From positions 180,841-244,840 of the forward strand of contig LADR01000012.1 in assembly GCA_000961655.1 (NCBI GenBank): a DNA stretch of 64,000 nt, in the 5' to 3' direction. The DNA is from Desulfatitalea sp. BRH_c12 (lineage in GTDB: Bacteria; Desulfobacterota; Desulfobacteria; Desulfobacterales; Desulfosarcinaceae). Under the pieces are notes generated by a model. The model searched no databases and was not told the origin of the DNA. It worked only from the letters and a program-made list of their open reading frames with translations. Made by a program: the position numbers and the translations under genes. Positions 1 to 8,530 of the stretch are shown here, in pieces; within the stretch, counting starts at the first letter, position 1; each line of letters begins with the position of its first letter.

Positions 1-534
1 GGCATCCAGATCCGTATGTGCCTGGGGCGTCTCCCGAGCTACCATGCTCTGAATATTTTCTATGTCCACCAGCCCAAAAACAGCATCACGAACTATCACG
101 AGGGATAGGTCATTGCGAAAGGTGCCATCCGATATCCCTTTATTGAGGATTTTTCGCCCGATATCCGACCAGCGCTTAATCAGATTGTAAGCCTCATGCT
201 TCATGAAGCTCTTGCTGGAGCGGCATTCGAATAACAGGAGATTGGCATAGTCGGAATGGGTATCATGGTAATAGAGCTGGAACCAGATCAGCTTGCTGAG
301 TTGGCTGACCGGATCCATGATGCCCTGGAGTTGCTCCTCCAATTTTTCAAGGGCGTCTCTAAGGCGCTCCTGGGTGACGGAGAAAAGCAAGTCCTCTTTA
401 TTTTTGAAATAATGATAGAGCATCGAGTCCGTTACACCCGCAGCAGCACTTATTTCACTGATGGTCGCGCTGCGGCCTTTGGCGGACATGATACTCTCAG
501 CCGCATTCAGAATATTCTGCCGTTTGTCACTCAT
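1..534 (-). CDS. TetR/AcrR-family transcriptional regulator (C-terminus cut by window edge)
   Basis: The reverse strand reads open from an ATG at 534 to the window edge (178 codons), beginning MSDKRQNILNAAESIMSAKG. Residues about 5-50 form a TetR helix-turn-helix with the typical motif ISEISAAAGVTDSMLYHYFK, followed by the all-helical ligand-binding part. TetR proteins bind palindromic operators as dimers and usually release DNA when a small ligand binds. It is divergent from the livKHMGF-type operon, and a perfect 18-bp palindrome at 725-742 lies between them, so it probably controls that operon and itself. The ligand is unknown; a CoA ester or aromatic acid would fit the neighbours, but this is inference. 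The 3' end lies outside the window. Confidence 0.9.
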   Translation of the reverse strand, partial: MSDKRQNILNAAESIMSAKGRSATISEISAAAGVTDSMLYHYFKNKEDLLFSVTQERLRDALEKLEEQLQGIMDPVSQLSKLIWFQLYYHDTHSDYANLLLFECRSSKSFMKHEAYNLIKRWSDIGRKILNKGISDGTFRNDLSLVIVRDAVFGLVDIENIQSMVARETPQAHTDLDA

Positions 535-724
535 CCTAAAGTTTCTTATCGCTGATAAAATAGTGCAGCCTGTTTCGCCAGACCGCCAAACTAATCGGTT
601 CAATGCAGAACTGTTCGCTTCTTAGATCAACCCACGAATTTTGCAACCTTATTCGCTATATTGAGTTATATTCTAAAAAATTTGTCAATTAAAATTTAGC
701 CAAAATAAGCTTATATTACTATAA

Positions 725-742
725 TAACTTATATATAAGTTA
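725..742. promoter_or_regulatory. 18-bp perfect palindrome, candidate TetR operator
   Basis: TAACTTATATATAAGTTA is a perfect inverted repeat in the AT-rich gap between the divergent TetR gene and the liv operon, and it sits just upstream of a TTGACA hexamer. Size, symmetry and position fit a TetR-dimer operator. The rest of 535-904 is AT-rich, with no coding region that I can support. Confidence 0.5.
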
Positions 743-765
743 AAAATGGCCTGTCCGATTAAATG

Positions 766-795
766 TTGACAAGGCCCACTCTTACAGAATATTGT
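766..795 (+). promoter_or_regulatory. candidate sigma-70 promoter for the liv operon
   Basis: TTGACA at 766-771 is a perfect -35 hexamer. An 18-nt spacer leads to TATTGT at 790-795 (4 of 6 matches to the -10 consensus). It lies 24 bp downstream of the candidate TetR operator. The 500-bp distance to the first liv gene, with a crotonase relic between, leaves its target uncertain. Confidence 0.3.
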
Positions 796-904
796 TCAAT
801 TGAAATTAATATTAAACTACTTTTGATCCATTTTTCATCCTCGAAGCTTCCTTCGCGATATAAAGGAGGCCTGAAAAAATCAAATATCAAAGGATCACTT
901 TAGA

Positions 905-1100
905 ATGAATTTGAACCCTTCCAATTTTAAATTCCGCGAAGGGAACGTATGGCTGCATTTTATTCATATTAAAGTAACTGAATTTTTTGAAAATTTCACC
1001 AAAGCTGCCGAACACGTCAAATCCGATCCGATCCGTAATGGCGATCGTAATGACCGGCAATGTGCGTGCCTTTGCTGCGCAAGCCGAGATCAAACACTAG
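905..1100 (+). pseudogene. enoyl-CoA hydratase (crotonase) fragment, frameshifted
   Basis: Two adjacent reading frames together resemble the N-terminal part of a crotonase. The first (from 905) reads EFFENFTKAAEHVKSDP, matching the helix before the crotonase core. After a +1 shift the second frame (about 1035-1100) reads MAIVMTGNVRAFAAQAEIK and then stops. Intact crotonases have AIVLTG-x-x-RAF-x-AGAD-I-K there, so the oxyanion-hole glycine and the aspartate region are already altered (AQAE). Everything C-terminal is missing. It was probably a beta-oxidation or aromatic-acid gene next to the transporter. The match rests on about 40 residues. From 1101 to 1304 I see nothing else. Confidence 0.45.
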
Positions 1101-1304
1101 GCATCCAGGGTATTCCCCTTACAGGCAGAATTGACCGATATTTAGAATGGTGCTCAAAAAGACAACTCTCTATGATCGCCTGTGGACAACGCAATGGAAG
1201 AGATTTTGGTCTCTTTTTATATAGACTGGCATAATGCCGGCCAGATGACAGCCCATCGAGGTGCTCTAATAAAAACAACCATTCATTCAGGGGAGGGGAC
1301 GCAC

Positions 1305-2576
1305 ATGCTCAATAAAGTTTTCGCTATTTTTGCCATAATGGCTCTCGCGCTGGTGATCACGGTTCCCGTGATGGCCGAGGATACCATTAAAATCGCTTAT
1401 ATCGACCCGCTCTCGGGCGCCATGGCCGGGGTGGGCGATGCTGGTTACAAGCACTTCCAGTACAATGCCGAACTGCTCAACGCCGCAGGCGGCGTTCTGG
1501 GCGGCAAGAAGTTCGAGATCGTTCCTTTCGACAATAAAGTCAGCCCCCAAGATACCTTGATCCAATTGAAAAACGCCATCGACCAGGACATCCGCATCGT
1601 CGCTCAGGGTAACGGCTCCAGCGTGGCTGGCGCTCTGATAGAAGCCATCAACAAACACAACGAACGCAATCCGGACAACCAGCTGATCTATCTGAACTAT
1701 GCAGCGGTGACGCCATCCTTCACCAACGAGCAGTGCAGCTTCTGGCACTTTCGCTTCGATGCCCACGTGGACATGAAGATCGCCGCCATCACCAATTACA
1801 TCAAAGGGCAAAAAGACATCAAAAAAGTCTACCTGATGAATCAGGACTATGTCTTCGGCCATGCCGTGAGCGATGCCTCCAAGGCCATGCTCAAGGAGAA
1901 GCGGCCGGACATCAAGATCGTTGGCGACAGCTTCACGCCGCTGGGTAAGGTCAAGGATTTCTCACCCTACGTGGCCAAGATCCAGGCTTCGGGCGCCGAT
2001 ACCGTTATCAGCGGCAACTGGGGCGCGGACATGTCCCTGCTGGTCAAAGCCGCCAAGGATGCCGGTTTGAAAGCCCAGTTCTACACCTTCTACGGCAATG
2101 GTCTGGGGGCCCCTAAGGCCATCGGCGAAGCCGGTATTGGTATCTTGAACTCGGTGACCGAGTGGCACCTCGACCTCAACCAGGAAGAGAAAAACGCCGA
2201 AGACGAGAAATTCTTCCTGGACTACCAGGAAAAATACTCCAGCCGCGGAGAGGTCCCTTATTATTACGGTCGCATCGGTACCACCATGCAGATGCTGGCC
2301 GCTGCCATCGAAAAGGCCCACAGCACCAAAGCCAAGGACATCGCCTATGCCTTGGAGGGCATGGAATACCAGACCCCCTATGGCAAGGTGACCATGCGCG
2401 CCGAGGATCATCAGCTGATCCAGCCGCTCTATATTTCCACTTACGCCAAAGCCGGCCAGGGAACGGTGAAGTATGACGCTGAAAACACCGGCGTCGGCTT
2501 CAAGACCATCCAGCGCATCGAAGCCGCCGATACGGCCATGCCGACCACCTGCAAGATGGAGCGGCCGGAGAAATAG
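1305..2576 (+). CDS. Branched-chain amino acid-type ABC transporter, periplasmic substrate-binding protein
   Basis: This is a 423-residue LivJ/LivK-family (periplasmic binding protein type I) receptor. The start at 1305 is chosen because a GGGAGGGG ribosome site lies just upstream and a clean signal peptide follows (LNKVFAIFAIMALALVITVP, cleavage near VMA-ED). The mature protein begins DTIKIAYIDPLSGAMAGVGD, the hallmark first strand of the family. The protein would capture the ligand in the periplasm and deliver it to the downstream permeases. Members of this family bind amino acids, amides, urea or aromatic acids. The TetR neighbour and the esterase at the operon end make a non-amino-acid ligand plausible, but the sequence alone does not decide it. 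Confidence 0.92.
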   Translation: MLNKVFAIFAIMALALVITVPVMAEDTIKIAYIDPLSGAMAGVGDAGYKHFQYNAELLNAAGGVLGGKKFEIVPFDNKVSPQDTLIQLKNAIDQDIRIVAQGNGSSVAGALIEAINKHNERNPDNQLIYLNYAAVTPSFTNEQCSFWHFRFDAHVDMKIAAITNYIKGQKDIKKVYLMNQDYVFGHAVSDASKAMLKEKRPDIKIVGDSFTPLGKVKDFSPYVAKIQASGADTVISGNWGADMSLLVKAAKDAGLKAQFYTFYGNGLGAPKAIGEAGIGILNSVTEWHLDLNQEEKNAEDEKFFLDYQEKYSSRGEVPYYYGRIGTTMQMLAAAIEKAHSTKAKDIAYALEGMEYQTPYGKVTMRAEDHQLIQPLYISTYAKAGQGTVKYDAENTGVGFKTIQRIEAADTAMPTTCKMERPEK

Positions 2577-2596
2577 CCTGAGTTTTAAAGGAAGAA

Positions 2597-2620
2597 TGGG
2601 GCGGCCCCAGGGGCCCCCCA
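2597..2620 (+). terminator. GC-rich hairpin between the binding protein and permease genes
   Basis: The run TGGGGCGGCCCCAGGGGCCC can fold into short, very stable stems (for example TGGGG with CCCCA). No T-tract follows, so it is more likely an attenuator or mRNA-stability element than a full terminator. Such elements between liv binding-protein and permease genes would favour higher expression of the binding protein. Confidence 0.3.
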
Positions 2621-2672
2621 ACTTTGGCGCCTGATTTAATTTTCAGCTAAACCGAACTCTTTTTCTGAGATA

Positions 2673-3632
2673 GTGAAAACCATGCTCGAATATCTCCTCT
2701 TCTCGGTTCTCAACAGCTTGGTCCTGGGAATGCTGCTCTTCATGCTCTCCAGCGGCCTGACCCTGATTTTTAGTATGATGGGTGTGCTTAACTTCGCCCA
2801 TGCCAGCTTCTACATGCTGGGCGCCTATTTCGGCTACCAAATTACTCAGGCCGTCGGTTTCTGGCCGGCACTGGTGATCGCCCCCCTGCTGGTCGGTGTG
2901 ATTGGGGCTCTGGTAGAACGTTACGGCCTGCGTACCGTTCACAAATACGGTCACGTGGCCGAGTTGCTCTTCACGGTAGGATTGGCCTTCATTATCGAAG
3001 AGGGCGTCAATCTCATCTGGGGACGCAACGCGATGACCTACCCCGTTCCCCAGTCCCTGGATTTCCCCCTGTTCACTCTGTTCAGCACCGAGTTTTCGAC
3101 CTACCGCATGTTCATGCTGCTGATCTCCGTGGCCATTTTCATCGGGCTTTATATGGTGCTCACCCGCACGCGCATCGGGCTGATCATCCAGGCGGCCTTG
3201 ACCCACCCCCAGGGGGTGAGTGCGCTGGGTCACAATGTGCCCATGGTGTTCATGATGGTGTTCGGCGGCGGCTCCGCCCTGGCCGGGGTCGCCGGGGTCA
3301 TCGGCGGCATCTTCCTGATCACCGAACCGGCCATGGCCGCGACCTTGGGCCCCATCGTTTTTGTGGTGATCGTGGTGGGCGGCATGGGTTCTCTGACCGG
3401 CGCTTTCGTGGCCTCATTGCTGCTGGCCGCCATCCAGACCTTCGCCGTAGGTTTGGAGTATTCGCTCACCGACCTGTTCGCCCTCGTGGGCATCCATGGT
3501 CAGGTGAGCGGCCTGCTCGAGGACCTGGGGCGGATTCAATTATCCCACACTGGACCCATTCTGCCCTATCTGTTCATGGTGCTCATGCTCATGTTCCGGC
3601 CCAAGGGCCTCATGGGCAAACGTGAATCGTGA
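2673..3632 (+). CDS. livH: Branched-chain amino acid-type ABC transporter permease (LivH family)
   Basis: This 319-residue, strongly hydrophobic protein has about eight membrane segments. It contains LivH signatures such as SSGLTLIFSMMGVLNFAHAS near the N-terminus, GHNVPMVFMMVFGGGSALAG in the cytoplasmic coupling region, and VVIVVGGMGSLTGAFVASLL. It forms the membrane channel with the LivM-type protein encoded next. The GTG at 2673 is taken as start; an ATG at 2682 in the same frame is an alternative and no strong ribosome site distinguishes them. The gene lies about 100 bp after the binding-protein gene in the same orientation. The symbol reflects family membership, not proven substrate. Confidence 0.9.
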   Translation: MKTMLEYLLFSVLNSLVLGMLLFMLSSGLTLIFSMMGVLNFAHASFYMLGAYFGYQITQAVGFWPALVIAPLLVGVIGALVERYGLRTVHKYGHVAELLFTVGLAFIIEEGVNLIWGRNAMTYPVPQSLDFPLFTLFSTEFSTYRMFMLLISVAIFIGLYMVLTRTRIGLIIQAALTHPQGVSALGHNVPMVFMMVFGGGSALAGVAGVIGGIFLITEPAMAATLGPIVFVVIVVGGMGSLTGAFVASLLLAAIQTFAVGLEYSLTDLFALVGIHGQVSGLLEDLGRIQLSHTGPILPYLFMVLMLMFRPKGLMGKRES

Positions 3633-3668
3633 TTCACTGCGGAACAAGTACAAGGAAGTCATCGAAAC

Positions 3669-4922
3669 ATGCCGACTCTATTGCGACGCTACGGAATCTG
3701 GGCAGCAGCCATGATCATGTGCGGGGTGCTGCCGCTCATCTTCAAATCCAGTTTCTCTATTTCACTGCTCAGCCAAATGGGCATCTCCATCATCTTCGCC
3801 CTCTCCTACAATATGCTGCTGGGGCAGGGCGGCATGCTCTCCTTTGGTCACGCCGTCTATCTCGGCCTGGGTGGTTTTCTTTCCATGCATGCCCTCAACA
3901 AGATCGGCGGCGGCGCCCTGCCGCTGCCTCTGGAACTGCTGCCCCTGGTGGGCGGTATGGCCGGCGTCGTGGCGGGCGTTGTTTTCGGCTGGCTCTCAAC
4001 CGATCGTTCCGGAACGACCTTCGCCCTGATCTCCCTGGGTATCGGTGAATTGATCGCGGCCAGCGCCCTGATGCTGCCGAGTTTTTTCGGAGGGGAAGAA
4101 GGCATCAGCGGCAACCGCATGGTCAAAATGACCCTGACCGGATTCAAATTCGGCAAATCCGTCGAGGTTTACTACCTCATCGCCTGTTGGATGCTGCTCA
4201 GTGTGGGCCTGATGTATTTGCTGACCAAAACGCCTTTGGGACGGGTGGCCAATGCCGTGCGCGACAACCCCGAGCGGGCCGCCTTCATCGGCTATAATCC
4301 GCGTTCGGTGCGCACGCTTCAGTTCACGCTGGCGGCCTTTTTCGCGGGTCTGGCCGGGGGCCTATTCGCCATCAATTACGAGATCATCACCGCCGAGATG
4401 GTGGGCGCGCATCCCTCGGGCAGTGTGCTGATGATGACCTATATCGGCGGCGTGGGCCATTTCTTCGGACCGATCATAGGCGCGGTGCTGGTGACCTTCA
4501 TGCAGCAGTCCCTGGCCGGCATCACCCATGCCTGGCTGCTTTACTTCGGTCTGCTTTTCGTGATGATGGTGCTTTGGGCACCCAACGGCCTGGCGGGTTT
4601 GATCATGATGCACGAACCGGTCTGGAAGGCCGGACTGCTCCGGCGCCTGCTTCCATCTTATCTGGCGATTCTGGTTCCGACCCTGGTAATGTTAACGGGC
4701 ATCATGATCCTGGTGGAGATCAACTATCATCTCTCCCTGAGTATCAATCCTGATGATCCGTTGACCCTCTTCGGCATCGCCTTTAACGCCAGGTCTCCCG
4801 TGGCCTGGGGCCTTGCCATCGCTTTGGCCGCTGTCGGTCTTTTCTTTTTCCGCAAAATGGTGCGATGGGTCAACCAGAGCTGGAATGAAGTGACCCAAGC
4901 AATGAAGGGGGCCGATAGATGA
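3669..4922 (+). CDS. livM: Branched-chain amino acid-type ABC transporter permease (LivM family)
   Basis: This 417-residue inner-membrane permease pairs with the LivH-type subunit. The family pattern is clear: SFGHAVYLGLGGFLSMHAL in the first third, then TPLGRVANAVRDNPERAAFIG, the loop that contacts the ATPases, and GSVLMMTYIGGVGHFFGPIIG. About 60 extra C-terminal residues carry two more hydrophobic segments beyond the usual core. AAGGAAG lies upstream of the ATG. The last bases overlap the next start (ATGA), so translation is probably coupled to the livG-type gene. Confidence 0.9.
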   Translation: MPTLLRRYGIWAAAMIMCGVLPLIFKSSFSISLLSQMGISIIFALSYNMLLGQGGMLSFGHAVYLGLGGFLSMHALNKIGGGALPLPLELLPLVGGMAGVVAGVVFGWLSTDRSGTTFALISLGIGELIAASALMLPSFFGGEEGISGNRMVKMTLTGFKFGKSVEVYYLIACWMLLSVGLMYLLTKTPLGRVANAVRDNPERAAFIGYNPRSVRTLQFTLAAFFAGLAGGLFAINYEIITAEMVGAHPSGSVLMMTYIGGVGHFFGPIIGAVLVTFMQQSLAGITHAWLLYFGLLFVMMVLWAPNGLAGLIMMHEPVWKAGLLRRLLPSYLAILVPTLVMLTGIMILVEINYHLSLSINPDDPLTLFGIAFNARSPVAWGLAIALAAVGLFFFRKMVRWVNQSWNEVTQAMKGADR

Positions 4923-5671
4923 CCGCCGTTGCGCTCAAAATCGTGGACGTCCACAAAAGTTTCGGAAGCAGTAAAATCATCAACGGCGTTCATCTGGAGG
5001 TGCTCAAAGGCGAACGCCATGCCGTGATCGGCCCCAATGGCGCCGGTAAATCCACGCTGTTCAATTTGATCAGCGGCTTCTATTCGGTCAGTTCAGGTTA
5101 CATCGCGCTCAACGGACAGATCATCTCCAACATGGCCCCTCATTTGATCAACCGCAGGGGGTTGAGCCGCAGTTTCCAGGTCACCAATATCTTCCCCAAG
5201 ATGACGGTTTTTGAAAACATCCGCTGCGCCCTGCTCTGGCCCATGGGATATCGTCACTCCTTCTGGCATATGGTGGGGAACCTGAAAAAGGTCAATGCCA
5301 AAGCCGGAGAGATCCTGGAGCGCATCCGCTTGGCCGACCGCAGGGACATTCCGGCCGGCCTGCTGGCCTATGCCGAGCAGCGTGCGCTGGAGATCGGCAT
5401 CACCATTGCCGGCGACGCCGACGTCATTCTGCTGGACGAACCCACGGCCGGTATGAGCCAGAGCGAGACCGCCCATGCGGTGGAACTGATCCGCACGGTC
5501 ACCGAGGGCAAGACCTTGCTGGTGGTGGAGCACGACATGAGCGTGGTCTTCGGCCTGGCCGATCACATCTCGGTGCTGGTTTACGGTCAGGTGGTGGCCA
5601 CGGACACGCCCGAGAAAATCCGGCAGAACCCCCAGGTTCAGGAAGCTTACCTTGGGAAGGAGATCGAATAA
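4919..5671 (+). CDS. livG: ABC transporter ATP-binding protein (LivG family)
   Basis: This is a 250-residue cytoplasmic ATPase subunit. Walker A is intact (GPNGAGKST, near residue 40), Walker B is VILLDEPTAGMS, and the H-loop histidine is in VVEHDMSVV. The ABC signature is LAYAEQRALEIG rather than the more usual YGEQR form, a variant that also occurs in this family as I recall it. The C-terminal extension ending in EAYLGKEIE is typical of LivG. The start overlaps the permease stop and the stop directly precedes the LivF-type start, so the genes are co-translated. It energises import together with the LivF-type subunit. Confidence 0.92.
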   Translation: MTAVALKIVDVHKSFGSSKIINGVHLEVLKGERHAVIGPNGAGKSTLFNLISGFYSVSSGYIALNGQIISNMAPHLINRRGLSRSFQVTNIFPKMTVFENIRCALLWPMGYRHSFWHMVGNLKKVNAKAGEILERIRLADRRDIPAGLLAYAEQRALEIGITIAGDADVILLDEPTAGMSQSETAHAVELIRTVTEGKTLLVVEHDMSVVFGLADHISVLVYGQVVATDTPEKIRQNPQVQEAYLGKEIE

Positions 5672-6367
5672 ATGCTCGAGATCAAAGATCTGCACGCATA
5701 CTACGGCCGCAGCCATATTCTGCAGGGCGTCAACCTGAACGTGAAAGAAGGGGAGATCGTCAGCTTGCTGGGCCGCAACGGCGTAGGGCGCTCAACGACC
5801 TGCATGACCATCATGGGTCTGGTCCAGCCCCATGGTTCCATTCTTTACAAAGGCCAGCAGATTGCCGGACGCAAGCCCCACGACATTGCCCGCAAGGGCA
5901 TCGGCTTCGTGCCCGAGGACCGCTGGATCTTTCCGGGACTGACGGTTTTGCAGAATCTGCAATTGGGCATGAAGAGCAGCAAGCAGTCGGGGCGCTGGCG
6001 CATCGAAGATGTCTTCAGCATCTTCCCGCGCCTGGGTGAGCGCTCCAACGTTCACGGCGGCTTGATTTCAGGCGGTGAAAAGCAGATGCTCACCATCTGT
6101 CGAACGTTGATGGGCGATCCGGATTTCATTATGATCGACGAGCCCACCGAGGGGTTGGCGCCCATGATGGTCGAGCAGGTGGGGCGCCTGATCGAAGAGA
6201 TCGCCCGCCGGGGAATCTCCGTGCTGCTGGTGGAACAGAAGCTGAGCATCGCCCTGAAAATTTCACAACGGCTCTACATCATGGGCCACGGCCACATCGT
6301 ATACGAAGGCACGCCCGCGGACATCAAGAAGGATCAGGCCGTGCGCAAGGAGTGGTTGGAAGTCTAA
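5672..6367 (+). CDS. livF: ABC transporter ATP-binding protein (LivF family) with Walker A Lys-to-Arg change
   Basis: This is a 231-residue ATPase subunit. It has the LivF features FVPEDRWIFPGLTVLQNL, a signature ISGGEKQML, Walker B FIMIDEPTEGLAP and H-loop LLVEQKLSIAL. The Walker A reads GRNGVGRST: the normally invariant lysine is arginine (residue 40, codon CGC at 5789-5791). In other ABC ATPases this lysine holds the ATP phosphates and its replacement usually abolishes hydrolysis, so this subunit may be a degenerate nucleotide site paired with the intact LivG-type site. The gene starts immediately after the LivG-type stop and ends the transporter operon. Confidence 0.9.
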   Translation: MLEIKDLHAYYGRSHILQGVNLNVKEGEIVSLLGRNGVGRSTTCMTIMGLVQPHGSILYKGQQIAGRKPHDIARKGIGFVPEDRWIFPGLTVLQNLQLGMKSSKQSGRWRIEDVFSIFPRLGERSNVHGGLISGGEKQMLTICRTLMGDPDFIMIDEPTEGLAPMMVEQVGRLIEEIARRGISVLLVEQKLSIALKISQRLYIMGHGHIVYEGTPADIKKDQAVRKEWLEV

Positions 6368-6463
6368 GCCTCACGCGATGCATTATCAAAAATGCAGGCC
6401 CATCACCCCGGGTTTTAAACTTTTCAATCATCGTAAATATTATTCTAAACGGAGGGTTTCAGT

Positions 6464-8410
6464 ATGAAGAGGATTGGAAACAGGAACGTTTGGATTCTAT
6501 ATTCGGTTCTGTTCTTTGTGAGTCTGGGATTGACCTGGGTGCCTTCTCCCCAGATAACAACGGCTCAGGCTGAGAGCGCCGTTGATACTGCTGTGGATGC
6601 GCTGGCGAATGTGGAATACCTCGTCAGTGCGCTTCCGGACTCAGCTTTCCGGAACATTAACAATCGGAAAGCGCTGCTAAACAAAATCGATGCAACTTTT
6701 GACCAGCTCGAGGCTGGCGCTTACACGGGTGCCAAAAACAAACTCAAGAACGACATCGAAGACAAAATTACCAAATGGATTGTCGCCTCACAACAGGCCG
6801 CTTTAATTGAAGCACTGGAAATGACGATTCAGGCGGTGGCCTGCGCCGAACTCGATGGTATGGTGATTCCCGCCACATCGATTGGCTTACCGACTACCGG
6901 GGGCTTGATCACCAGCACAACAGTCGTCCCGGCGACCGGAGCTATCGGAACATATTGCAAGATACTGGGTGAAATCAGCCCAGTGGATCCCACTGCGCCT
7001 AAAATCAAGTTCCAGGTCGACCTGCCTGCAAATTGGAACAAAAAAGCGATGGCGTTTGGCGGCGGCGGTTTTGACGGCTCGATCCCCAATGTGGCTGGCA
7101 ATGTTGGATTCGGTCCAACGGATAAACCGACACCGATCCAGCGTGGCTACGCCACCTTCGGCAGTGACTCGGGTCACCAGGCCGGCCCCTTAGGTTCGCA
7201 GGACTGCAGTTTTGCCCTTAACGACGAGGCCCTACGCAACTTCGGCGGCGACCAAATAAAGAAGACCCGCGATGCAGCAGTCTTCATCATCAAGGCCCGC
7301 TATGGCCACAAGCCGACAAAGACATATTTTCAGGGCGGATCGACCGGCGGGCGTGAGGCATTGGCCGCTATCCAACGCTGGCCCGCTGACTGGGACGGCG
7401 CCATCGCTTTGTATCCGGCATGGAACGATATGGGCGCCCTGCTTCAAGGCCAGCGCATTATGCGAGCTATGGCGGCTCCGGGTGCCTATCCAAACCAGGC
7501 AAAGCGCAAGATGCTCTATGATGCGGCAATGGCGGCTTGCGATGAATTGGACGGCGTTGTCGATGGCCTGATCAGCAACCAGACGGCATGCAACGCATTT
7601 TTCGATCCGAATGATGTGCGCTGTCCGACAGGTGCGGACACCGGTGACGATTGCCTGTCGGATGCGCAAATTGAAGCCTTGAACATTTACAACACGCCCG
7701 CGAACTTCAACTTCTTTATGGCAAGTGGATTGCAGTCATTCCCCGGCTGCAACGTATGGGGCGCCGATCTTGGCATGACCCAGGCGGACGCGGGAGGGTA
7801 TGCGCTGCAGGGCTACGTAGTCTTCCTGACTCTTGGGACGGTACAGCCGGCGCTCCCCGCGACCACAAGCATGCCGTATCTCAGTCCGTTTATGGACCAG
7901 TTCATGAAATACGCCGTGGTGCGCGACCCGACTGGCACTTTCGACACACTCTCGATCGACCCCGAAAACCCTGGCCCCTATGCCGACCGCATCAGCGAGC
8001 TCAGCACTCAGCTCGACACGAGTACCGACATATCGGCGTTCGTCGCCCGTGGCGGCAAGCTGCTGATTGCACACGGCTTGCAAGACGTGCTTGTCAGCAC
8101 CCGTGCCTCCGAGATGTACTGGGAACTATTGCAGGCTCAATTCGGGCCGGCAAATGTCGAGACGTTCGCCAGGTTTTACGAAGTGCCGGGGGCCGGTCAT
8201 GCCTTCAGTGCCGCGTTTACCCCTGGCTGGGACTCGCTCACCGCGCTTGAGAACTGGGTAGAAAAGGGAATCGCTCCGACGAACCAGATCGTGACCGATA
8301 CCGCCGTCGGTGCGGGCCGCACCCGTCCGCTCTGCCCGTATCCGACATGGCCGAAATACGTCGGCGGTGACGAGAGCTTGGCATCAAGCTTCACCTGCTC
8401 CAATGATTAA
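6464..8410 (+). CDS. Exported tannase/feruloyl-esterase-family hydrolase with N-terminal FIMAH-like module
   Basis: This 648-residue protein belongs to the tannase/feruloyl esterase family. GGAGGG precedes the ATG and a signal peptide covers about residues 1-36 (to TTAQA). Residues about 45-105 (LVSALPDSAFRNINNRKALLNKI) resemble the small helical FIMAH module seen in exported enzymes. The catalytic serine lies in FQGGSTGGREAL, and candidate acid and base residues are in LLIAHGLQDVLVS and EVPGAGHAFS. A Cys-rich segment, DGVVDGLISNQTACNAF, matches the calcium-binding loop of the family. Members cleave esters of phenolic acids. Its position behind a solute importer suggests release of a substrate that is then taken up; whether it is co-transcribed (96-bp gap) is unclear. 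Confidence 0.85.
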   Translation: MKRIGNRNVWILYSVLFFVSLGLTWVPSPQITTAQAESAVDTAVDALANVEYLVSALPDSAFRNINNRKALLNKIDATFDQLEAGAYTGAKNKLKNDIEDKITKWIVASQQAALIEALEMTIQAVACAELDGMVIPATSIGLPTTGGLITSTTVVPATGAIGTYCKILGEISPVDPTAPKIKFQVDLPANWNKKAMAFGGGGFDGSIPNVAGNVGFGPTDKPTPIQRGYATFGSDSGHQAGPLGSQDCSFALNDEALRNFGGDQIKKTRDAAVFIIKARYGHKPTKTYFQGGSTGGREALAAIQRWPADWDGAIALYPAWNDMGALLQGQRIMRAMAAPGAYPNQAKRKMLYDAAMAACDELDGVVDGLISNQTACNAFFDPNDVRCPTGADTGDDCLSDAQIEALNIYNTPANFNFFMASGLQSFPGCNVWGADLGMTQADAGGYALQGYVVFLTLGTVQPALPATTSMPYLSPFMDQFMKYAVVRDPTGTFDTLSIDPENPGPYADRISELSTQLDTSTDISAFVARGGKLLIAHGLQDVLVSTRASEMYWELLQAQFGPANVETFARFYEVPGAGHAFSAAFTPGWDSLTALENWVEKGIAPTNQIVTDTAVGAGRTRPLCPYPTWPKYVGGDESLASSFTCSND

Positions 8411-8423
8411 TTTCCTTCCGGTA

Positions 8424-8453
8424 TCCCCCAGGTTCTGCCTGGGGGAGATTTTT
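8424..8453 (+). terminator. Rho-independent terminator after the esterase gene
   Basis: TCCCCCAGG-TTCTG-CCTGGGGGA forms a perfect 9-bp stem with a 5-nt loop, followed by GATTTTT. It lies 14 bp after the esterase stop codon and before a convergent histidine kinase gene. Confidence 0.85.
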
Positions 8454-8530
8454 CTGCAGCCCTGATTTTTCAAGCAAAGTCGCGCTATGGCAGGCATCGC
8501 ACTTGTGAAGTGCGAAGATTGCAGTTGACT

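Noticed and set aside
256..555. 99-codon plus-strand frame at the left edge
   Set aside because: It is the antisense shadow of the TetR gene, whose reverse-strand reading has a complete helix-turn-helix and continues to the window edge.
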